Of a stretch of DNA of 33,988 nucleotides, positions 1 through 5,443 are shown in pieces. Under the pieces are notes generated by a model, which saw only the letters and a list, made by a program, of their open reading frames with translations, did no database searches and had not been told where the DNA came from. Positions within the stretch are counted from its first letter, which is position 1, and every line of letters starts with the position of its first letter. The stretch comes from DASQFU01 sp035632955 (GTDB taxonomy: Bacteria; Eisenbacteria; RBG-16-71-46): NCBI GenBank assembly GCA_035632955.1, contig DASQFU010000193.1, positions 1-33,988 of the forward strand, in the 5' to 3' direction. The translations under genes were made by a program, and so were the position numbers.

Positions 1-1
1 C

Positions 2-637
2 CCCGACCTGACGCTATTCCACGCCAGCAGCAGCGATCTCGCGCTGCAGCTTTCCTACGCCCGCCATCACGGCACCCATCTGGCGTTCGGCGGCAACGTC
101 AAGTTCGTCCGGCAGAGCGTGCCCGACACGATTCCCGGAGAGCACGTCACCTCCTTCGGCGCCGGCCTCGACGTCGGCGCGCTCTACATGCCGACCGACG
201 CCGTGACGATCGGCGTCGTCGTGCACGACCTCACGACCACGTACCTGTCGTGGAGCAACGGCACGCGCGAGCTGGTGGTGCCGACCATGGACACCGGGGC
301 GGCCTTCAACTTCTATCCCGCCGAGCGTCACTCTCTGACGTGGGCGCTGGATCTGGCATGGGGTTTCGAGCGCCGCAGCTTCGACAGTCAGATCAAGCTC
401 GGCGGCCAGACGTGGGATGTCCGGACCGGGCTCGAATACTGGTATCGCAGCACCTTCGCGCTGCGCTCCGGCCTGAACGGCAAGGATGTCGCGTTCGGCG
501 CCGGTCTCCGCTACAAGCACATCGGCGTCGACTACGCGGCCTCGCTGCACCGCTTCCTGGCCTCGGACGACAAGGATTTCCCGGACGACCAGAACCTCGA
601 CACCACGCATCTCGTGTCGGGCTCGTTCTCGTGGTAG
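2..637 (+). CDS. PorV/UPF0164-like outer-membrane beta-barrel protein (5' truncated)
   Basis: The frame is open from the left edge to a TAG stop at 635-637, so only the last 211 residues are present. The visible part alternates hydrophobic and polar residues in short strands separated by Gly/Asn/Asp turns (for example LAFGGNVKFV, FGAGLDVGALYMP, FGAGLRYKHIGVDYAAS). It ends in an aromatic residue (SFSW), as expected of an outer-membrane barrel recognised by the BAM machinery. The pattern of repeated G-x-G hairpins with a late 'GLRYKHIGVDYA' strand resembles the PorV/PorQ (UPF0164) family linked to type IX secretion in FCB bacteria. This would agree with the sorting-type domain on the protein at 18661-20868. 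The family call is by resemblance only; another FadL-like or generic barrel is possible. A GTG at 119 is internal and not the start. Confidence 0.6.
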   Translation, partial: PDLTLFHASSSDLALQLSYARHHGTHLAFGGNVKFVRQSVPDTIPGEHVTSFGAGLDVGALYMPTDAVTIGVVVHDLTTTYLSWSNGTRELVVPTMDTGAAFNFYPAERHSLTWALDLAWGFERRSFDSQIKLGGQTWDVRTGLEYWYRSTFALRSGLNGKDVAFGAGLRYKHIGVDYAASLHRFLASDDKDFPDDQNLDTTHLVSGSFSW

Positions 638-716
638 AAATCGCTTTGCAAGGTCGCCCTACCTAGTTCGTTCGCTTCCTCACACGCGTACTCCAAATCA
701 CGTCGGAGAGCCGAAC

Positions 717-1976
717 GTGCGAGACGTCATGGCGCTGGTGCTGTCCGGCGGCGGCGGCGAGCGGCTCGGCGTGCTGTCGATGGAGCGCGCCGTCAGCGCG
801 GTTCCGTTCGGCGGCAAGTATCGGATCATCGACTTCGTTCTCAGCAACTGCTCCCATTCCGGCATCGAGCGTATCGGCGTCATCACGCAGCACGCGCCGA
901 CCTCGCTGCACGATCACATCGGCTCGGGCCGCGCCTGGGACTTGGATCGCCGGGGCGGCGCTGTGCGCGTGCTGCAGCCCTATCTCACGCGCGACAGCGC
1001 CGGTTGGTACCGCGGCACCGCCGATGCGCTGACGCAGAACTTGGATGTGATCGAGCAAGCCCGTGTCGCGCGCGTGCTGGTCCTCTCCGGTGATCACGTC
1101 TACACGATGGATTATCGCTCGCTGCTGCTCGCCCACGAGCAGCGCAGCGCGGCCGTGACCCTGGCGATCGCGCCGGTGGCCCCCGAGCAGTCGCGGCGCT
1201 TCGGCATGGTGCAGCTCGATCGCGATTATCGCGTGCGCGGCCTCGAGGAGAAGCCGGACCGCAGCGAGTCCCGCTTCGCCTCGATGGGCATCTACGTGTT
1301 CGAGACCGAGGTGCTGAGTGAGGCGTTGCGCGGCCATCCGGTCGATCTGGTGCTGGACGTCCTGCGGCCCCTGATCGCCGGTGGCGAGCGCGTCTTCGGC
1401 TACGAGTTCGACGGTTACTGGGAGGACGTCGGCACCGTCGGCACCTACTACCGCGCGAACCTCGACCTGCTCGATCCGGAGCCCGGCCTGCAGCTGGACG
1501 ATCCGCACTGGCCGATCCTCACGCGCGACGAAGAACGCCCGCCGGTGCTGTTCCTGCCGGGCGCCGACGTGGAGGCCAGCCTGGTCGCCAACGGCTGCCG
1601 CGTGGCGGGGAAGGTCCGGAACTCGCTGCTGTTCCCGGGGGTGACGCTCCTGCCCGGCGCCGAGGTCGTGGACTCGGTGGTGATGACCGACGTCGTGATC
1701 GAGCGCGGCGCGCGCGTCGAGTGCGCGATCCTCGACAAGCACGCGCGGGTCGGAGAGGGCGCGCGGATCGGCGGAGGCGAGACGTTGGCCGATCCGGAGC
1801 TGGAATGGCTCGCGGGGCTGACGCTGGTCGGCAAGGACTCCGTGGTCCCGAACGGCGCGCGCGTCGGCGCTCAGGTGGTGCTCGGCGTCGGCTCCGAGGC
1901 GCGCGACTATCGCGATCTCGCGCTCCCGCCGGGAGCGCGAACGCCCGACCGGTTGCCGCATGAAGGCCTGGCGTGA
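717..1976 (+). CDS. glgC: Glucose-1-phosphate adenylyltransferase paralogue, possibly a regulatory subunit
   Basis: ADP-glucose pyrophosphorylase family, making ADP-glucose from ATP and glucose-1-phosphate for glycogen. The GTG at 717 is chosen because GGAGAG lies at 705-710, six bases upstream; the in-frame ATG at 729 is too far from it. The product has 419 residues, normal for GlgC. It has the N-terminal nucleotidyltransferase loop (GGGGERL, residues 11-17), GDH with Asp126, the sugar-phosphate EKP with Lys179, ASMGIYVF, and YWEDVGT with Asp237. A C-terminal left-handed beta-helix of hexapeptide-like repeats follows. Two departures stand out: the near-universal RAKPAVP reads RAVSAVP, so the signature lysine is Val26, and the SHDFGKDLLP segment is replaced by VDLVLDVLRPL. 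It overlaps the next glgC by four bases (GTGA), so the two are probably translated together. It may be an active enzyme with altered allostery or a modulatory subunit. Confidence 0.88.
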   Translation: MRDVMALVLSGGGGERLGVLSMERAVSAVPFGGKYRIIDFVLSNCSHSGIERIGVITQHAPTSLHDHIGSGRAWDLDRRGGAVRVLQPYLTRDSAGWYRGTADALTQNLDVIEQARVARVLVLSGDHVYTMDYRSLLLAHEQRSAAVTLAIAPVAPEQSRRFGMVQLDRDYRVRGLEEKPDRSESRFASMGIYVFETEVLSEALRGHPVDLVLDVLRPLIAGGERVFGYEFDGYWEDVGTVGTYYRANLDLLDPEPGLQLDDPHWPILTRDEERPPVLFLPGADVEASLVANGCRVAGKVRNSLLFPGVTLLPGAEVVDSVVMTDVVIERGARVECAILDKHARVGEGARIGGGETLADPELEWLAGLTLVGKDSVVPNGARVGAQVVLGVGSEARDYRDLALPPGARTPDRLPHEGLA

Positions 1977-3244
1977 GCCGCTACGCGTTTGTGCTCGCGG
2001 GCGGCGTGGGCTCGCGCTTGTGCCTGCTCTCCGAACGTCGTGCCAAGCCCGCGGTGCCGTTCGGCGGTAAGTACCGGATCATCGATTTCTCGCTCTCCAA
2101 CTGCGTCAACTCCGGTATCTACGACGTCGGTGTGCTGACCCAATACCGGCCGATCTCGCTACACCAGCACATCGGCATCGGCCGGCCGTGGGATCTCGAC
2201 CGCACGCGCGGCGGCATCCAGCTCCTGCAGCCCTCGCTCGGCTCGATCGAATCCGAGTGGTACCAGGGCACCGCCGACGCGATCTATCGCAACCTCATCC
2301 ACCTGCGCCGCCGGCGGACCGATCACGTCATGGTCCTGTCCGGGGACCACGTTTACAAGATGGACTACGGCGTGATGTATGCGTTCCACGAGGCCAACCG
2401 GGCCGCGGTGACGGTCGCCGTGACCGAGGTGCCGGAGGAAGCCGTCAGCTCGTTCGGCATTCTCGAGACCGATCGCGCCGGCCGGGTCGTGGGTTTTCAG
2501 GAGAAGCCGCGCTCCGCGCGCTCGCGGCTCGCCTCGATGGGCGTGTACCTGTTCGACCGCCCGGCGCTGCTGCGCTGGCTGGTCGAAGACGCCGCGATCC
2601 CCGACTCGCACCATGACTTCGGCAAGGATTTGCTGCCCCGCCTGGTGGCGCGCGGCGAAGCCGTCTACGGCTATCGCTTTCCCAACTACTGGCAGGACGT
2701 CGGCACGGTCGATTCCTATTATCAGTCGAACCTCGACTTCCTCTCCGACCGGCCGCCGCTCGATCTCAACGATCCCTCCTGGGTCATTCACACGCAGAGC
2801 GCCGACCGGCCGCCGGTGCGCATCGACGCGGGCGGCCGCGCGGAGCGCAGCCTGATCGCGAACGGATGCCGGATCATGGGCCACGTGGTCCGCTCGGTGC
2901 TTTCCCCGGGCGTGACGGTGGCGCGCGGGGCAGTCGTCCGGGAGAGCATCGTCATGAACGACACGACCATCGAGCGGGGCACGCACGTGGATCGCGCGAT
3001 CATCGACAAGCAGGTCGTGGTGGGAGAGGGCGCACGATTGGGACACGGCAGCGTGCAGACGCCCAATCGCGCATGCCCCGAGCACCTCTCGAGCGGTCTC
3101 GTCGTGGTCGGCAAGGGGGCGCGGCTGCCGGCGGGGATCACGGTCGGGCGCAACGCCCGGATCGGGGCGTTCGTGAGCGAGCGCGACTTCACGGGCGACG
3201 TGCCGGCGGGCGGCGTCGTGCACGGGCCCGAGCCCGAGCACTAA
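1973..3244 (+). CDS. glgC: Glucose-1-phosphate adenylyltransferase (canonical catalytic paralogue)
   Basis: A 423-residue ADP-glucose pyrophosphorylase, starting at a GTG that overlaps the stop of the preceding paralogue. Unlike its neighbour it keeps the full set of motifs: Arg15 in GGVGSRL, Lys25 in RRAKPAVPFGGKYRIIDF, Asp125 in GDHVY, Lys178 in QEKP, SHHDFGKDLLP, and YWQDVGT. The C-terminal third forms a beta-helix with repeated I/V-x-x-G units. One glycine of the GGGxG loop is Val12, which I take as tolerated variation. The enzyme controls entry of glucose-1-phosphate into glycogen. The two tandem paralogues with unequal conservation suggest a hetero-oligomer, as in plants (small plus large subunit) and Firmicutes (GlgC plus GlgD). 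A perfect hairpin lies just after the stop. No glycogen synthase or branching enzyme gene is within the window. Confidence 0.93.
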   Translation: MSRYAFVLAGGVGSRLCLLSERRAKPAVPFGGKYRIIDFSLSNCVNSGIYDVGVLTQYRPISLHQHIGIGRPWDLDRTRGGIQLLQPSLGSIESEWYQGTADAIYRNLIHLRRRRTDHVMVLSGDHVYKMDYGVMYAFHEANRAAVTVAVTEVPEEAVSSFGILETDRAGRVVGFQEKPRSARSRLASMGVYLFDRPALLRWLVEDAAIPDSHHDFGKDLLPRLVARGEAVYGYRFPNYWQDVGTVDSYYQSNLDFLSDRPPLDLNDPSWVIHTQSADRPPVRIDAGGRAERSLIANGCRIMGHVVRSVLSPGVTVARGAVVRESIVMNDTTIERGTHVDRAIIDKQVVVGEGARLGHGSVQTPNRACPEHLSSGLVVVGKGARLPAGITVGRNARIGAFVSERDFTGDVPAGGVVHGPEPEH

Positions 3245-3246
3245 CG

Positions 3247-3273
3247 AAAACCGCGCGGCAGCTCGCCGCGCGG
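3247..3273 (-). terminator. Rho-independent terminator between convergent genes
   Basis: A perfect 9-bp inverted repeat, CCGCGCGGC (3251-3259) and GCCGCGCGG (3265-3273), has a 5-nt loop. On the minus strand it is followed by TTTT (complement of AAAA at 3247-3250), the classic U-tract. It therefore fits the end of the transglycosylase gene whose stop is at 3299-3301. For the plus-strand glgC gene (stop at 3242-3244) the stem is in the right place but lacks a downstream U-run, so termination there may be weaker or factor-assisted. Confidence 0.72.
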
Positions 3274-3298
3274 CTGACGTCGGTGCGGTAATCGGTCG

Positions 3299-5158
3299 CT
3301 ACGCCGGAATCTTGAGCCTCTGGCCGGCGCGAATCCGGGAAGAGCCGAGGCCGTTCGCGCGCTTGAGCTGCTGGACCGTGACCCGGTTACGGCTCGCGAT
3401 CTCGCTCAGCGTCTCGCCGCGCTTGACGATCACCACCGCCCGCACCTTGCCCGCGCTCTTGCCGCGGACCTGCGACGCCTTGCGCTTACCGGGAGGGGGC
3501 TTGAGCGCCGCGATGCGCGCGCTGTCGGCCGCGGCTTCGGCCACGGTCGGACGATCACCGGTGCGGATCTTGAGGCGGGTCCCACGACGAACCGTCGAGG
3601 TCGTGAGTCGGTTCCAGCGCTGGATGTCGGCGACCGAAACGTCGTAGCGGTCGGCGATCGCCCGCAGCGTCTCGCCCTTGCGCACGGTGACGGTGATGCG
3701 GCCTTCGGCGTTCGAATCGGCGCCGAGCGACTTCGGCGCCGAGCGCGGGCGCGGCGGAACGTAGGCGGTCGAGGCGCGCGGGTCGCTGGGCTCGAGCTCG
3801 GCGGGCGCCATCGACTTCATCGTCGGGCGCACGGTCAGCACCATGCCGCGCTTGAGCGGCCGCTTGCGGCTGATCCCGTTCGAGGCCGCGAGCTGCGTCG
3901 CGCCGACGTGGTACTGATTCGCGATTCCCTGCAGCGTCTCGCCGCGCCGGACATGGTGCTTGACCGTCAGGTCGACGGCCGGAAGCTCGGCGCCGTTCTG
4001 GAGCTTGCCGAGCAACACTTCGCCTTTGCCCTTTGGCACCCGGATCGTCGTCACGCCGTCCCGGCCCGGAGCGGCGTGCCGCAGCACCGCCGGATTCAGG
4101 TAACGGATCTCCTCGTAGGTGCAGTCGGCGAGCTTCGCGATCGCGCGCAGATCGACGGCACCCTTCAGCGCCAGCTCGTCGAAGCGCATCGGATCGTCGA
4201 GCTCGACGGCATCGAAGCCGTACTTCTGCGGCTCGCGCGAGATCGCGAGCACTGCCATGAACTGCGGCACGTACTCTTCGGTCTGGCGCGGCAGGCGCAG
4301 ATCCCAATAGTTGGTCGTGCCCTGGCGCTTGATGGCGCGCAGCACGGTGCCTTCGCCGGCGTTGTACGAGGCGAGCGCCAGCGGCCAGTCACCGAAGATG
4401 GCGTAGAGGTGCTTGAGGTAGCGCGCGGCGGCGACCGTCGACTTCTCCGGGTCCTTGCGCTCGTCCACCCACTGATTCACGGTCAGACCGAACAGACGCC
4501 CGGTCGAGCGCAGGAACTGCCACGGGCCGACGGCGGCCGCGGTCGAGCGCGCGTGCACGTTGAAGCCGCTCTCGACGAACACCAGATGAACCAGGTCGGG
4601 GGGAATCCCTTCCTTCTGCAGGCCGAGCCGGAACAGGTCCATGTACTGGCCGGAGCGCTTGAGCCAGCGCTCGAAGACCGAGCGGCCGTTGCCGGTGAAG
4701 AACTCGATCCACCGGTAGACGTCGGCGTTGAACTGGGGCTCGATCTCTTCGACGGCGGGAGCGTTCAGAACCTGACGCTCCTCGGCCGATGTGCTCGGTG
4801 ACGGCGGATGGTCGAGCTGCCGCCGGACCGCGTCCCGAAGTCCAATCAGCTTGGCCTGCACTTCGACCAGGTCGCGGCGCCTCGCGGCATCGACGTCGCC
4901 CGCGAGCGCCGAGCCGATCTGATTCAGCGCCGCCTCGGAGGTCTGCGCCGCTCCCGGCAGCTCGCCGGCTTGCCGCTGCACCCACGCGGCTTGATAGGCC
5001 GCGCGCAGGGCAGTCAACAGCTCGTCGACCTCGACTCGGGTCGAGTCGGAGGACGAGGCGGCGACTTCTTGGGTTTGGGCCGGGACTTCAGGTCCGACCC
5101 ATGCAGGCTGAGGGGAGGCGACCAGCAAGGCCGCCAGGGTGATGGCTCCAACCGGCAT
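3299..5158 (-). CDS. mltD: MltD-like membrane-bound lytic murein transglycosylase with three LysM repeats
   Basis: The ATG at 5158 on the minus strand is preceded by AGGAG with 7-nt spacing and opens a signal-like peptide (MPVGAITLAALLVASPQPA), giving 619 residues. The open frame continues upstream, but that part lacks these signals. Residues about 40-135 are helical and charged. Residues about 145-310 form a lytic transglycosylase SLT domain with catalytic Glu196 in FVESGFN, then GPWQFLRSTGRLFGL and ASYNAGEG. Three LysM peptidoglycan-binding motifs follow at about 400-443, 488-532 and 575-618, each with (R/K)GETL and a terminal R(G/A)xxLK-type strand; Ala/Pro/Lys-rich linkers separate them. 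The enzyme would cleave glycan strands with 1,6-anhydro ends in the periplasm. No lipobox Cys is visible, so it may be soluble or anchored through LysM. It is divergent from the PEGA gene and shares its regulatory interval. Confidence 0.9.
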   Translation of the reverse strand: MPVGAITLAALLVASPQPAWVGPEVPAQTQEVAASSSDSTRVEVDELLTALRAAYQAAWVQRQAGELPGAAQTSEAALNQIGSALAGDVDAARRRDLVEVQAKLIGLRDAVRRQLDHPPSPSTSAEERQVLNAPAVEEIEPQFNADVYRWIEFFTGNGRSVFERWLKRSGQYMDLFRLGLQKEGIPPDLVHLVFVESGFNVHARSTAAAVGPWQFLRSTGRLFGLTVNQWVDERKDPEKSTVAAARYLKHLYAIFGDWPLALASYNAGEGTVLRAIKRQGTTNYWDLRLPRQTEEYVPQFMAVLAISREPQKYGFDAVELDDPMRFDELALKGAVDLRAIAKLADCTYEEIRYLNPAVLRHAAPGRDGVTTIRVPKGKGEVLLGKLQNGAELPAVDLTVKHHVRRGETLQGIANQYHVGATQLAASNGISRKRPLKRGMVLTVRPTMKSMAPAELEPSDPRASTAYVPPRPRSAPKSLGADSNAEGRITVTVRKGETLRAIADRYDVSVADIQRWNRLTTSTVRRGTRLKIRTGDRPTVAEAAADSARIAALKPPPGKRKASQVRGKSAGKVRAVVIVKRGETLSEIASRNRVTVQQLKRANGLGSSRIRAGQRLKIPA

Positions 5159-5220
5159 TAACGTTCTCCTGTCGGTGAGTCGCCCCTGGGGCGTAAGAAT
5201 CCGTGCGAGGCTAACGGTCT

Positions 5221-5264
5221 CGGCATGCACGATGCAATGACTAACTTCCGCGTCGTGCATGCCG
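5221..5264. promoter_or_regulatory. Long inverted repeat in divergent intergenic region
   Basis: CGGCATGCACGA (5221-5232) and TCGTGCATGCCG (5253-5264) are perfect 12-bp reverse complements. With one G-U pair and two more base pairs the stem extends to 15 bp around a 14-nt loop. Each arm contains the palindrome GCATGC. The element lies in the 285-bp gap between divergent genes, 63 nt before the mltD-like ATG and 180 nt before the PEGA gene ATG. It could be a pair of operator half-sites for a dimeric regulator or an mRNA hairpin in the leader of the minus-strand gene. No U-tract follows either arm, so a terminator is unlikely. Confidence 0.6.
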
Positions 5265-5351
5265 CCTTCGGCCATCGGTGCGGGTTTCGCGCCGGATCGA
5301 CCGAAGCGCTGCAGAATACGGCAAGACGCATGCCACCAAATCGCTCCAGCG

Positions 5352-5380
5352 TTGACACTTGTGGGGCCGTTCGATAGCGT
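5352..5380 (+). promoter_or_regulatory. Candidate sigma70-type promoter for the PEGA-domain gene
   Basis: A perfect -35 hexamer TTGACA (5352-5357) is followed after 17 nt by TAGCGT (5375-5380), which keeps the TA and final T of a -10 box. Transcription would start near 5387, giving a leader of about 57 nt ending in AGGGAGG (5427-5433), ten bases before the ATG at 5444. The -35 match and spacing are convincing; the -10 is only half consensus. Confidence 0.42.
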
Positions 5381-5443
5381 GCCGAACGGGCACTCCATTG
5401 AGATGCACGAAGCAGCGCTCGCTTCCAGGGAGGTCAAGGGCCC

